Source: Microcystis aeruginosa W13-11
GTDB lineage: Bacteria; Cyanobacteriota; Cyanobacteriia; Cyanobacteriales; Microcystaceae
Reading direction: 5' to 3'
NCBI GenBank assembly: GCA_009995705.1
Contig: JAADBR010000004.1
Location: 1-64,000, forward strand
DNA: 64,000 nucleotides
Under the pieces are notes generated by a model. That model did not search any database. It was not told where the DNA came from and saw only the letters and a list, made by a program, of their open reading frames with translations. The position numbers and the translations under genes are program-made. Below are positions 36,536-45,830 of the stretch, piece after piece; the stretch's first letter is position 1, and every line of letters begins with the position of its first letter.

Positions 36536-38359
36536 ATGCTTATAAATTCCCTTACTATCAAATCTATCTGTTTAACGGTAACTTCCTTGATAATTATCGG
36601 CAGTCCAGCTATATCTTTAGCCGATCATAGATCACCAATAACTTTAGCTTCTCGGGATTTATCAAACCAGCAACAGGGAAAAAAAATTATTCTTAATGGT
36701 CGTTCTTTGCCCGTTTCTTGGCGACAGTGGACAGCAGCAAATAGTACCAGAATCGCCATGGGTGACACGGGAGCAAGACAATTATTTGGCATGGATTTTC
36801 TTAGCACAAATGATCCAAAAAAGCAACCGATCAACTGGTTTAATTTACAAACTTTATCAGCTAATTTGATCGATTCTGATCGCTGGCTAGATGTTACAGA
36901 TATTTTACTAAAAACGGGGGCAACAACCACTATTAATGGTGATAGTTTAACTATTAACTTTCCTGCTCCTCAGATTGAAGATATTCAGCTAGAAAATTAT
37001 GGAGCAGTACAAAGGATTATTATTCAACTCGATCGCCCGACCTTTTGGCAAGTTAGTCAAGCAAAAAATGAAGCAGTGATTACCCTAGAAGGAAATGCCC
37101 AGCAATCGCTCATCTCTAGGTTTCAACCCCAAACTATCAGCAACAGTAACCAAAATAACGATGAAGATGATCTAGGCAACTCCAATAATAACTTACCCAC
37201 TCAGATCACTGCCTTAGAAAATAATGGGGTGATTAGTCGTTTAAAAATTAACCTTCCCACTGCCTACGGATTAAAGATCAGCAGTGTGGATAATCCTCCC
37301 CGAATTATCATTGATTCTCGTCCCGATGCTATGGATGAAAAGCGCATTGTTTGGCAACCCGGGTTAATCTGGAATCAAAAATATATCCAGTTAGATCAAG
37401 ATTGGTTTCCCGTGACTTGGTTAGAAATCGATCCTAAAAATCCTCAGATAACTATTAAACCAATCACCGCTAATTCCACCTCAATGCGCGGCACTAATCC
37501 TCTGATCACGATTAATAGCGAAAGTAACGCAGTAGCGATGATTAATGGCGGCTTTTTTAATCGTAATAATCAGTTACCTTTGGGGGCAATTCGTGTGGAT
37601 GGCAAATGGTTATCCGGACCAATTTTAAACCGAGGAGCGATCGCATGGGATAATCGTGGTAAAATCAGGATCGATCGCCTCAGTTTAGAGGAAACTCTCA
37701 TTACTGCCACCGGACAACGTTTTCCCCTAACCCAGTTGAATAGTGCCTTTGTAGCAGCCGGCTGCAGTCGTTATACTCGTGATTGGGGAAATAATTATCA
37801 TCCCCTCACCGAGCGCGAAACCGGGTTAGTCGTGCAAGGCGATCGCATAACAGAGAAATTAAATAATCTTTTGCCACAGGATAGTATAAATATACCGGAA
37901 AATGGCTATTTAGTCATCTGCCGAAAGACAGATATTAATTTAAAGATTGGTGAGACAGTCAACCTCGATAGCGTCACCCTACCGGGAGATTTTGCTAATT
38001 ATCCCCAGATTTTAGGTGCTGGTCCCCTATTATTGCAGAATGGGCGCATAGTTTTAGATGGAAGTGCCGAAAAATTTAGTCCGGCATTCCAAAATCAACA
38101 AGCTTCCCGCAGTGCGATCGCAGTTAGTCAAGAGGGAAAAATTTTGCTAGTTGCTATCCATAACCGCGTCGGGGGAAGGGGGGCAACTTTAGGGGAATTA
38201 GCCCGAATTTTGCTGTTAATGGCAGCAAAAGACGGTTTAAACCTAGATGGGGGTAGTTCCACTGGAATAACCTTGGGGGGTTATCTGCTCGATCGCTCTG
38301 CCGTTACCGCAGCAAAAGTCCATAATGGAATAGGAATATTTTTATCCCCGTCTCCTTGA
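36536..38359 (+). CDS. Exported phosphodiester glycosidase family protein
   Basis: The 607-residue protein starts with a signal peptide (SICLTVTSLIIIGSPAISLA). Residues about 150-195 look like an AMIN-type beta domain (AVQRIIIQLDRPTFWQV). The C-terminal half is the phosphodiester glycosidase (NAGPA) domain: AVAMINGGFFNRNNQLPLGA, RGAIAWDN, FVAAGCSRYTRDWG, LLVAIHNRVGGRGATLGELA and LNLDGGSSTGITLGG. It probably acts in the periplasm on a cell-envelope sugar phosphodiester; the substrate is unknown. It ends next to a phasin-like gene. Confidence 0.8.
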   Translation: MLINSLTIKSICLTVTSLIIIGSPAISLADHRSPITLASRDLSNQQQGKKIILNGRSLPVSWRQWTAANSTRIAMGDTGARQLFGMDFLSTNDPKKQPINWFNLQTLSANLIDSDRWLDVTDILLKTGATTTINGDSLTINFPAPQIEDIQLENYGAVQRIIIQLDRPTFWQVSQAKNEAVITLEGNAQQSLISRFQPQTISNSNQNNDEDDLGNSNNNLPTQITALENNGVISRLKINLPTAYGLKISSVDNPPRIIIDSRPDAMDEKRIVWQPGLIWNQKYIQLDQDWFPVTWLEIDPKNPQITIKPITANSTSMRGTNPLITINSESNAVAMINGGFFNRNNQLPLGAIRVDGKWLSGPILNRGAIAWDNRGKIRIDRLSLEETLITATGQRFPLTQLNSAFVAAGCSRYTRDWGNNYHPLTERETGLVVQGDRITEKLNNLLPQDSINIPENGYLVICRKTDINLKIGETVNLDSVTLPGDFANYPQILGAGPLLLQNGRIVLDGSAEKFSPAFQNQQASRSAIAVSQEGKILLVAIHNRVGGRGATLGELARILLLMAAKDGLNLDGGSSTGITLGGYLLDRSAVTAAKVHNGIGIFLSPSP

Positions 38360-38373
38360 AAGGTGTGAAAACA

Positions 38374-38697
38374 ATGGATAATAGCGACTGGATTAAACAA
38401 TTGCTGCTGATGGGTATTGGCACTACTTCCATGGTGGCAGAAAAGATCAAAGAAGTGAGCGACGAATTAGTCAAAGACGGTAAAATCAATTCCGATCAGG
38501 CTAAAAACTTTGTCGATGATCTGATGACACAGATGAAGTCTGAACAGGGGAGCTTCGAGAATAACTTAGAACGCTATATTCGCCAGATTTTGCAGGATTT
38601 AGGGGTTCCCCGACAATCGGAAATGGACGAACTGCGGGGAAGGATTGATCGATTAGAACGACAGGTGAGAGACTTAGAGAATAAACTCTGGCGTTAG
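38374..38697 (+). CDS. Phasin-family-like coiled-coil protein
   Basis: From the ATG at 38374 (MDNSDWIKQLLLMGIGTTSM) the product is 107 residues. It is fully helical, with VAEKIKEVSDELVKDGKIN in the middle and a heptad coiled coil at the C-terminus (ELRGRIDRLERQVRDLENKL). This is the PhaF/phasin-like pattern of small proteins that coat granules or scaffold membranes; no polyhydroxyalkanoate genes adjoin it. Upstream in-frame codons to 38356 overlap the previous stop. Confidence 0.7.
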   Translation: MDNSDWIKQLLLMGIGTTSMVAEKIKEVSDELVKDGKINSDQAKNFVDDLMTQMKSEQGSFENNLERYIRQILQDLGVPRQSEMDELRGRIDRLERQVRDLENKLWR

Positions 38698-38703
38698 GGA
38701 ACT

Positions 38704-39222
38704 ATGAAATCAATGCGCGAAATCTTGCTCAGTTTTGCTATTATTGCGGTTTGTGGCTTATTTTTAATCGTTGCTTCCCTCTTTGGTGGAGGGGAAAAAA
38801 CCAATGCGATTGCCGCAGAAATCGAGCCACCCGCTATCACTCAAACTATTAATAAGGAAATCATCTCCATGGATTTAGATCAAGCAGTCACCACCGATTC
38901 GGGACTAAAATACATCGATATCGTGGAAGGAACTGCAGAAAGTCCTCAAAAAGGTCAAAAAGTGATTGTTCACTACACGGGAACCCTGACAGACGGCAAA
39001 AAATTCGATAGTTCTAAGGATCGCAATCAACCTTTTACCTTTACCATTGGAGTTGGTCAAGTGATCAAAGGATGGGATGAAGGAGTCGCATCGATGAAAG
39101 TCGGTGGGCAGCGTACCTTAATTATCCCCCCAGAATTAGGTTATGGTGCGCGGGGTGCGGGTGGGGTGATTCCCCCCAACGCGACTTTACTTTTCGATGT
39201 GGAATTGTTGGGAGTCAAATAA
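38704..39222 (+). CDS. FKBP-type peptidyl-prolyl isomerase
   Basis: The 172-residue protein has an N-terminal membrane anchor or signal (residues about 5-30, LLSFAIIAVCGLFLIVASLF). Its FKBP domain (about 65-172) shows KVIVHYTGTLTDGKKFDSS, FTIGVGQVIKGWDEGVASMK, RTLIIPPELGYGARGAGGVI and PNATLLFDVELL. It catalyses proline isomerisation, probably in the periplasm or thylakoid lumen. It lies 6 bp after the phasin-like gene and ends at a terminator. Confidence 0.92.
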   Translation: MKSMREILLSFAIIAVCGLFLIVASLFGGGEKTNAIAAEIEPPAITQTINKEIISMDLDQAVTTDSGLKYIDIVEGTAESPQKGQKVIVHYTGTLTDGKKFDSSKDRNQPFTFTIGVGQVIKGWDEGVASMKVGGQRTLIIPPELGYGARGAGGVIPPNATLLFDVELLGVK

Positions 39223-39252
39223 ATAGGTTTTTCCTCTGATTTTTCACCTCTA

Positions 39253-39281
39253 CCCGCATCGCTTCTGAATGCGGGTTTTTT
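39253..39281 (+). terminator. Rho-independent terminator after the FKBP gene
   Basis: CCCGCAT (39253-39259) pairs with ATGCGGG (39269-39275) and is followed at once by TTTTTT. It is a textbook intrinsic terminator closing the glycosidase-phasin-FKBP run. Confidence 0.9.
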
Positions 39282-39309
39282 GACAGATTGCTGGAAGCTA
39301 AGGGCAAAA

Positions 39310-39648
39310 TCAGGAGGATTTAGTAAATTCTAGACCGTTTTCGCTGCCGTAACGCTCCATAAAACGCATAAAACGATCCCACTCTGCGGGAGAATTAAGA
39401 ATAACCGTAGCTTCGATCGCCATCGGTTTACCGTTGATAAATTTGCCTTTTACTTCCCTGGTGACGATTTCTCCTTCCTCATCGATGAGATACATCCCCG
39501 TGATTTCCTTGGTTTGTTGATTTCCGAGGATAGTCGGTTGATCAAAATGAAATTTTGCCGATCCCTTCTCTTCCGTTTTCGTGCGACTTAAGCGGATATC
39601 GGGAACAACCGGTTCTTTTAACCCCCTGGAAAACTGAATTTCTGCCAT
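39310..39648 (-). CDS. psb28: Photosystem II assembly factor Psb28
   Basis: The 112-residue protein shows the Psb28 sequence pattern: [40 protein letters not shown] and the C-terminal [20 protein letters not shown]. Psb28 binds the cytosolic face of assembling photosystem II, near cytochrome b559 and CP47, and protects the immature complex. It converges with the FKBP gene and is monocistronic. Confidence 0.93.
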   Translation of the reverse strand: MAEIQFSRGLKEPVVPDIRLSRTKTEEKGSAKFHFDQPTILGNQQTKEITGMYLIDEEGEIVTREVKGKFINGKPMAIEATVILNSPAEWDRFMRFMERYGSENGLEFTKSS

Positions 39649-39835
39649 TACTTTTCTTTATCCTTCTCATAGAATAGACATTTCTAGATCATCTCACACC
39701 GAGTCACAAGTAAAAAGCAGATGGGACAACTATAAACTTAAAGTATCCACGGTAAACTCGCGGGGGTGGGTTTGACTGATGAAAGATCACCTGTAAACCT
39801 CTCCCTTCCCACTGATAACCAATAACTGAGATGAG

Positions 39836-41344
39836 ATGGTTTTATTAGAAGCAGCGGTTCATTCTTCCCTACGCGCTTTTTTACGCGAACAAGGACGCTT
39901 TTACTGGTCTCATCATCTCACTATGGGGCGACTGGTGGCTAGAGCTTTACGCTTAAAACGTTCCTCTCTCATACAAACTGGAACTACTCTCACCCGTTAT
40001 TGTCTCAGTTATCTCACCCCGGCTCTTTTAGGTGATACACCTGTTCTGATAGTTGCCCCCGAGTCAGAATTAAATCTACTATTAGAAGTGAAAATCCCCC
40101 ATCTGCAAACATGGTTACAAACTCAGCGAGATATCCTCAAAAGCGATCGCTTTCCGGCTAATTTTACTGGTTTAGTCCTCACCACACCCCAACAATGGTT
40201 AGAGGATAAATTGGGCAATCTCGGTCATTTTCCCCAGAATATCGCCACGATAATCGATCGAGCCGAAGATTTAGAAACTTGTCTAGTAGATTATCTCACC
40301 GTCACCATTACTCCCGAACAATGGTCTGCTTTAGAGTCGGCATATCCCCAGTATAGAGAGTTTATAGACTTAATTAAAGCACAACTTAGCCAAAGTATTC
40401 TTGGTCATCCAATTAATCCCTATAATTGCTATCTTATCGATGCCAAGGAAAAAGAATATATAATTGCTCTCCTGCAACGCTTGCATCAAGACTTAACTAC
40501 TGACTCTGTTTGGCAACTTTTAGCGGCAAAAATCCCCGAGCATAATTATCTCCTCTGGACATCAGTAGATCGAGAGCGAGAAGAATTTACCCTAAAAATC
40601 AGTCCTTTGGAGGTGGCTAGTTTTTTCAAACCAATTTGGCAGCAGCAACCCTTTGTTTTAATCGGCAGTTTTTTAGATAGCGAAAAATCCGCTAATTTAT
40701 ACCGTCAAAATCAGGGTATCGGAGATATTTTAACTTTAAAGTTTGCAGCTGATCGCGAAAGTGAATATATTCATTTATATCTACCCGATCGCATCAGCGC
40801 TCCCAATACTCCCGAATTTCAACCGATGTTATTAAAGCAAGTGCGGGAATTGGTTAGTGCTAATCATACCAGTGAACAACCGATAGTAATCCTGATTGAA
40901 GATGTTCCCCTCAAGGCACAAATTGCCACCCAAATCGCAGCCGATTACGGTTCGCGAGTGCAAGTGGAAAAAACTGAGATTAATAGTAATACTATTCTCG
41001 TTTGTGGTTGGCAATTCTGGCAAACCCATCAAGAAAAATTTCTCACTCCCAGTTTATTAATTATCGCTACTTTACCCTTACCCTCCCCCGAAAATCCTCT
41101 CGTTGCCGGCAAAATTGCTTACTACAAAAGACAACATCTCGACTGGTTTCGTGCCTATCTTTTACCCACAGCAGTGAGGGAAATTCAGAAATCTGTTCAG
41201 TCTCTCCGGGAGTGTCAAGGTTGTGTGGCTGTTCTTGATAATCGAGTCAATGCTCGCAGTTATGGCCGACAAATTCTCTCCGCTTTAGAACCCTATGCTA
41301 AAGTTAATTATCTCGATCAACAATTCTTTCAAGATAAAGATTAA
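39836..41344 (+). CDS. DinG/XPD-like helicase relative with degenerate motifs
   Basis: The 502-residue protein has the overall layout of a DinG-type helicase: an N-terminal half (LTMGRLVARALRLKRSSLIQ) and a C-terminal helicase half (PIVILIEDVPLKAQIATQIA, LLIIATLPLPSPENPLVAG, YGRQILSALEPYAK). I cannot find a valid Walker A, and the expected DEAH box reads DRAED (TIIDRAEDLE). It may bind DNA without ATP-driven unwinding. I recall cyanobacterial genes annotated as helicase with this form. Convergent with the CruP-like gene. Confidence 0.5.
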   Translation: MVLLEAAVHSSLRAFLREQGRFYWSHHLTMGRLVARALRLKRSSLIQTGTTLTRYCLSYLTPALLGDTPVLIVAPESELNLLLEVKIPHLQTWLQTQRDILKSDRFPANFTGLVLTTPQQWLEDKLGNLGHFPQNIATIIDRAEDLETCLVDYLTVTITPEQWSALESAYPQYREFIDLIKAQLSQSILGHPINPYNCYLIDAKEKEYIIALLQRLHQDLTTDSVWQLLAAKIPEHNYLLWTSVDREREEFTLKISPLEVASFFKPIWQQQPFVLIGSFLDSEKSANLYRQNQGIGDILTLKFAADRESEYIHLYLPDRISAPNTPEFQPMLLKQVRELVSANHTSEQPIVILIEDVPLKAQIATQIAADYGSRVQVEKTEINSNTILVCGWQFWQTHQEKFLTPSLLIIATLPLPSPENPLVAGKIAYYKRQHLDWFRAYLLPTAVREIQKSVQSLRECQGCVAVLDNRVNARSYGRQILSALEPYAKVNYLDQQFFQDKD

Positions 41345-41357
41345 ATCAGTTATCAGT

Positions 41358-42905
41358 TTACTGTTTACTGATAAAATCTCCCCCAGAGCCATATTTCCAA
41401 CTATCTAGATAACGATGATAAAGATATTTTTGCTTGTCGGGTAACTTTTCTAAAACAGGTTGTAAGTTGGCTGCTAAGGGATATAAACCACTATACAAAG
41501 CTAAATTAAAATAATGTCCCGTCCAATCGATAAAAGGACTGATACCTACTTGCGGAATCATCGGTAAAACTAATTGAGGATTAACCAAAGGCAAAGTTTT
41601 CGAGAGGGAAGAAAACTGCACCACATCCTGTAAAAATGGTTTGATGACCTCATCTCCCAACTTATCCATTACCCGAAAAACTCCACTCATTAAGTCATTA
41701 ATTTGATTGGGATTAGGGTGAGCAGACATGGGGACACTCATAGTTTTTTGAAATAGCCACGTTACCGATATATTTGGTTGATAGGGTTGTAAAAGAGCTA
41801 AATCTTCTCGGTTTAAAGCATCGATTTGTAAAGCTTCCTCGATGGCGAAAGTTAGCCTTTTTAAATGCCTAACCATTGCCCCAAAACCGCCAAAACTTAC
41901 AGGAGATTGACTACCGCTACTATCTCCCACTGCCAGAATTCTTGACCAAGGCATTTTTAAAGGACTTTGACGATAGGCAGGGAAAAAACCCGCTAGAAAA
42001 CGCTGAAATTTTACCGCTTCTAAATCCACCTTTTGATACTCCGGCAGTAATCTTAAATACTCCTCCATCAAAAATTCTAAACTAAAGCGATCGGGATGGG
42101 TATCAAGATAGGTAAATAAATAAGTTGTCCGACCATCCCTAGCGGGAAATGCTTCCCAAAAGTATTGACATTGGTGCAAGATTGGGGTAAAAGAATAAAT
42201 CAAATCACCAGTTTCATTACTGGGAAAACCCTGACCGCAACTACCCACTACTAAACAAACTCCATCGGGTTTTTCTCCTTTTCTTGCCTGTTTTACAATT
42301 GGCGAAAAATGACCCATGGCATCGATTAATAAACGGGTTTTTAAAGTCATTTCTGCCGTTTTAACCATTACCCCGTCAGGATGAATAATCGCCCCGCTCA
42401 ACCCCGAATTTTCTAATAACTTTCCTCCCGCTTGCAAAAACTTATTTTTTAAAGTCTCCAGCAAATAAACCGGATCAACACCGATATTTAAAATATCTCT
42501 GACCCAAAGCTCATAACCTTGATAGAATCCCACCCTAGCAGGATTATATTCCGTCACTATTACTTGATTTAATTCAGCTTCGGTCAATAAATCTAACTCT
42601 AAAAAACTCCTTAGTTCTAAACGAGAAATATTCCACTCCTGCTGACGACCGCGCAGAATACCTCTTTCTAATAATGCCACACGCCAGCCCCTAGTTTGCA
42701 AAGCGGCCCCGATGAAAATTCCTAGGGTTCCCCCCCCAATCACTAGATCAAAATCCGTCTCTCCTAAAGATTCTTGACTTTGATTAATTACCGTAGGAAT
42801 AACTGAATTTTCTAAACGCAAAGCTTGCCAAGCTCGATCACTGGCTCGCAATTGTTGTAAACTCAGAGGAGATACTCGATCGAGTAAAGATGCAACTAAA
42901 GACAT
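41358..42905 (-). CDS. cruP: CruP-type lycopene cyclase homologue (FAD-dependent)
   Basis: The 515-residue flavoprotein has a dinucleotide-binding strand with GGGTLG at 57-62 (DFDLVIGGGTLGIFIGAALQ), then RVALLERGILRGRQQEWNIS, LLIDAMGHFSPI and ILAVGDSSGSQSPVSFGGFG. These match the CruA/CruP family, and the length fits CruP better than the longer CruA. CruA cyclises lycopene; CruP is a paralogue linked to carotenoid and oxidative-stress control with debated activity. No other carotenoid genes adjoin it. Confidence 0.75.
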   Translation of the reverse strand: MSLVASLLDRVSPLSLQQLRASDRAWQALRLENSVIPTVINQSQESLGETDFDLVIGGGTLGIFIGAALQTRGWRVALLERGILRGRQQEWNISRLELRSFLELDLLTEAELNQVIVTEYNPARVGFYQGYELWVRDILNIGVDPVYLLETLKNKFLQAGGKLLENSGLSGAIIHPDGVMVKTAEMTLKTRLLIDAMGHFSPIVKQARKGEKPDGVCLVVGSCGQGFPSNETGDLIYSFTPILHQCQYFWEAFPARDGRTTYLFTYLDTHPDRFSLEFLMEEYLRLLPEYQKVDLEAVKFQRFLAGFFPAYRQSPLKMPWSRILAVGDSSGSQSPVSFGGFGAMVRHLKRLTFAIEEALQIDALNREDLALLQPYQPNISVTWLFQKTMSVPMSAHPNPNQINDLMSGVFRVMDKLGDEVIKPFLQDVVQFSSLSKTLPLVNPQLVLPMIPQVGISPFIDWTGHYFNLALYSGLYPLAANLQPVLEKLPDKQKYLYHRYLDSWKYGSGGDFISKQ

Positions 42906-42914
42906 AATCTTATA

Positions 42915-42985
42915 TCAGTTATCAGTTATCAGTTATCAGATGTGAGTTTTCAGTTATCAGTTCACTGTTTACTGACTGATCACTC
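42915..42985. repeat. ATCAGTT-type intergenic repeat tract
   Basis: ATCAGTTATCAGTTATCAG, GTTTTCAGTTATCAGTTCAC and TGTTTACTGACTGATCACT follow one another just upstream of the CruP-like gene. Related tracts are at 41345, 45219, 56210 and 4893. The words form overlapping short inverted repeats (TCAGTT with AACTGA-like partners). Confidence 0.5.
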
Positions 42986-43067
42986 AAAAACACCCCTCTA
43001 GTCGTTTCCTAATAGTAGAGACTTGCCACCTCACCATTAAGATCACTGCTCTATCCAGAGGAGAAAA

Positions 43068-43421
43068 CTACTTAGATTGGAAAAACTTTTTCGCTTCTTC
43101 AAAGAGTTTACTAATATCCTTGAGAGAAACTCCAAAAATCGCTAAAACTCCCGTAAAGACTAACAAAAAACCAATAAAACTATTCCGATCATAGAGAAAT
43201 AAACCCACCAAAACGATAAAATAGGGAGAGAGAATTTTACTAATATTTTCAACTACAGTAACCACCTCTGGAGTAGGAGTCTTAACAAGATTAATATCAG
43301 TTTTATCCTGATCCGGTTCGAGATTTTGCTTAATTGAAAACATCACTTCCTGTAGGTCTTTTATCTCCGGTGGGTTCGGTTCCTTCCCTGGTTTGCCAAA
43401 CATTGTTAAATCCCTCGCCAA
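43068..43421 (-). CDS. Small membrane protein of unknown function
   Basis: The product is 117 residues; an internal ATG at 43403 (MFGKPGKEPNPP) may be the true start. Residues 1-65 are hydrophilic, then two adjacent hydrophobic helices follow (ILSPYFIVLVGLFLYD and FIGFLLVFTGVLAIFGV), then a Lys-rich end (LFEEAKKFFQSK). I recognise no family. It lies between the CruP-like gene and leuA, divergent from leuA. Confidence 0.55.
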   Translation of the reverse strand: MARDLTMFGKPGKEPNPPEIKDLQEVMFSIKQNLEPDQDKTDINLVKTPTPEVVTVVENISKILSPYFIVLVGLFLYDRNSFIGFLLVFTGVLAIFGVSLKDISKLFEEAKKFFQSK

Positions 43422-43578
43422 TTTATCTACATCCTATATGGTAGCCAAAAAGAGGGCAAGCCGGAAAAGCGCGAGCAAGTTGGGAAATTCTCAGGGCAAT
43501 TTTCCTTATAACCCCCTCGGCCTCAGCTGCTATAATCAGAGGAACAACTCCCAAGTTCGTTAACGGTACAAAAAAACT

Positions 43579-45180
43579 ATGAATACCAGTCCAGATCGTG
43601 TGATTATCTTCGATACCACCCTTCGAGATGGGGAACAGTCCCCGGGTGCCGCTTTAAATGTGGATGAGAAGCTAACCATAGCGCGCGCACTGGCACGACT
43701 GGGAGTTGATGTCATTGAAGCAGGTTTTCCCCACGCTAGTCCGGGGGACTTTGAAGCTGTGCAGAAAATTGCCAGCAGCGTCGGCAGCGAAGCTGATAGC
43801 CCGATTATTTGCGGATTAGCCCGGGCTACCCAAAAAGATATCAAATCAGCATCCGATGCGCTCAGACCCGCCGCCAAGCCCAGAATTCACACCTTCCTAG
43901 CCACATCTGATATCCACCTCCAATACAAACTTAAGAAGACTCGTCAGGAAGTCCTTGAGATTGTGCCGGAAATGGTGGCCTATGCTAAATCCTTCCTTGA
44001 TGATGTGGAATTTTCCCCCGAAGATGCCGGCCGCAGCGATCCCGAATTCCTCTATCAAGTCCTCGAAAGAGCGATCGCTGCAGGAGCCACCACCGTTAAT
44101 ATTCCCGATACCGTCGGTTACACCACCCCCAGCGAATTTGGGGCTTTAATCCGTGGTATTAAGGAAAATGTCCCCAATATCGACCAAGCGATTATCTCCG
44201 TCCATGGTCACGATGATTTAGGGTTAGCGGTGGCTAATTTCCTCGAAGCAGTTAAAAATGGCGCTCGACAGTTGGAATGTACCATTAACGGGATCGGTGA
44301 GCGTGCCGGTAACGCTTCCCTAGAAGAATTGGTGATGGCCCTTCATGTGCGGCGCTCCTATTTTAATCCTTTCCTCGGTCGTCCCCCAGAGTCCACGGAA
44401 CCTTTAACCAAGATCAACACCAAGGAAATCTATCGCACTTCTCGCCTAGTTTCTAATCTTACCGGCATGATCGTGCAACCGAATAAGGCGATCGTCGGTG
44501 CTAACGCTTTCGCACACGAGTCGGGAATCCATCAGGACGGGGTGTTAAAACATAAACTCACCTATGAGATTATGGATGCAGAATCGATCGGTTTGACTAA
44601 TAATCAGATCGTTCTCGGTAAACTCTCCGGCCGCAATGCTTTTCGCTCTCGGTTACAGGAATTGGGTTTTGAGCTTTCGGAAACGGAACTTAATAACGCT
44701 TTTATCCAGTTTAAAGAAATGGCCGATCGCAAAAAGGAAATCACCGATCGCGATCTAGAAGCTATTGTTAACGATGAAATCGATACGGTTCCCGATCACT
44801 TCCGCCTTGAGTTAGTACAAGTGTCCTGTGGCAATAACGCCAGACCCACGGCCACGGTAACGATTCGCACTCCCGACGGTAGCGAGTTATCCGATGCGGC
44901 CATTGGTACAGGGCCAGTGGATGCTCTCTGCAAAGCGATCAATCGAGTGGTGCAGATTCCTAACGAATTAATTTCTTTCTCAGTGCGAGAAGTTACCGAG
45001 GGAATCGATGCTTTAGGAGAAGTGACTATCCGTCTCCGTTACGAAGGACGCACCTATTCTGCTCGCGCAGCCGATACCGATATTATTGTCGCCTCCGCTC
45101 GTGCCTACGTCAGCGCCTTAAACCGTCTCCACGTCGCACTGCAGCAGAAGGAAAAAACCCCAAAAATGCTACAAGTCTAG
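43579..45180 (+). CDS. leuA: 2-isopropylmalate synthase
   Basis: The 533-residue enzyme condenses acetyl-CoA with 2-oxoisovalerate, the first step of leucine synthesis. Catalytic-barrel landmarks are [32 protein letters not shown], [13 protein letters not shown] (metal-binding His), and [17 protein letters not shown]. The C-terminal 130 residues are the leucine-sensing regulatory domain ([20 protein letters not shown]). Full length for the regulated form. Monocistronic. Confidence 0.96.
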   Translation: MNTSPDRVIIFDTTLRDGEQSPGAALNVDEKLTIARALARLGVDVIEAGFPHASPGDFEAVQKIASSVGSEADSPIICGLARATQKDIKSASDALRPAAKPRIHTFLATSDIHLQYKLKKTRQEVLEIVPEMVAYAKSFLDDVEFSPEDAGRSDPEFLYQVLERAIAAGATTVNIPDTVGYTTPSEFGALIRGIKENVPNIDQAIISVHGHDDLGLAVANFLEAVKNGARQLECTINGIGERAGNASLEELVMALHVRRSYFNPFLGRPPESTEPLTKINTKEIYRTSRLVSNLTGMIVQPNKAIVGANAFAHESGIHQDGVLKHKLTYEIMDAESIGLTNNQIVLGKLSGRNAFRSRLQELGFELSETELNNAFIQFKEMADRKKEITDRDLEAIVNDEIDTVPDHFRLELVQVSCGNNARPTATVTIRTPDGSELSDAAIGTGPVDALCKAINRVVQIPNELISFSVREVTEGIDALGEVTIRLRYEGRTYSARAADTDIIVASARAYVSALNRLHVALQQKEKTPKMLQV

Positions 45181-45830
45181 ATAGGGTTTGCTGAACAAGT
45201 TGGTCTGTGGGGTTAGGAGTCAGTTATCAGTTATCAGTTTACTGAGAAAACTCCCCACACCCCACGGTGCTGTTGGAGAAAATCTTAAATTTGTCTCGCA
45301 AATTTCTAAAATGTTGCTAAGTTAATATTATGAGCTTGCGCTCCAACAATTCTAATACACTTGTATTAGAATTGTATTCGCGTAAAAGCAATGAGGGATG
45401 AAATTTATCCGTAAGAATCCGATCAAATTAAATACAATAGCTAAAGACTAAAGGAATTAGCCAAGGCAAATAGGGATTATTTTCCCCTTGCCAGTGGGAA
45501 CAGTTAACCCATCCCATAATTCCTTTGATACTTAGCTATCTGGTCAACACCGCAGACAAACCGGTGATCGGATTCCAGTCCTCCAGCCATTTACTCAATT
45601 TTTGCAGGAGCCAGATTATGAGTTGACCGAGCTAAAACAGCATTCCGTGTCGCTAAAATCGCATCGACACAAGGAAATTTAAGCAAAAATCTTCTCCCAT
45701 TTGTTGTAATTAAAGCTACAATCGGAAAAGTCTTTGCCCGTCTCGGATTTGAGACACAAATTTGTTCAGTATCACCTAGATTGAGATTCGATCTTCTAGT
45801 TTTGCACAGAAGGAGCAAGAGGAAAACGGC
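45181..45830. other. Long rpoD leader/intergenic region with repeats
   Basis: Contents in order: AGGGTTTGCTGAACAAG (45183; first part shared with 21239), a TCAGTTATCAG tract (45219-45246), a CCCCACACCCCAC tract, an inverted pair TGTTGGAG (45271)/CTCCAACA (45341) enclosing AT-rich DNA, and a perfect 30-bp palindrome (45346-45375). From 45600 to 45830 is the likely rpoD 5' UTR and promoter zone. No gene is seen. Confidence 0.5.
45346..45375. repeat. Perfect 30-bp AT-rich palindrome
   Basis: ACAATTCTAATACA (45346-45359) and TGTATTAGAATTGT (45362-45375) are exact reverse complements with a 2-bp centre. It joins the right end of the TGTTGGAG/CTCCAACA structure. It could be a small mobile unit or an operator; no T-run follows. 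Confidence 0.7.
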
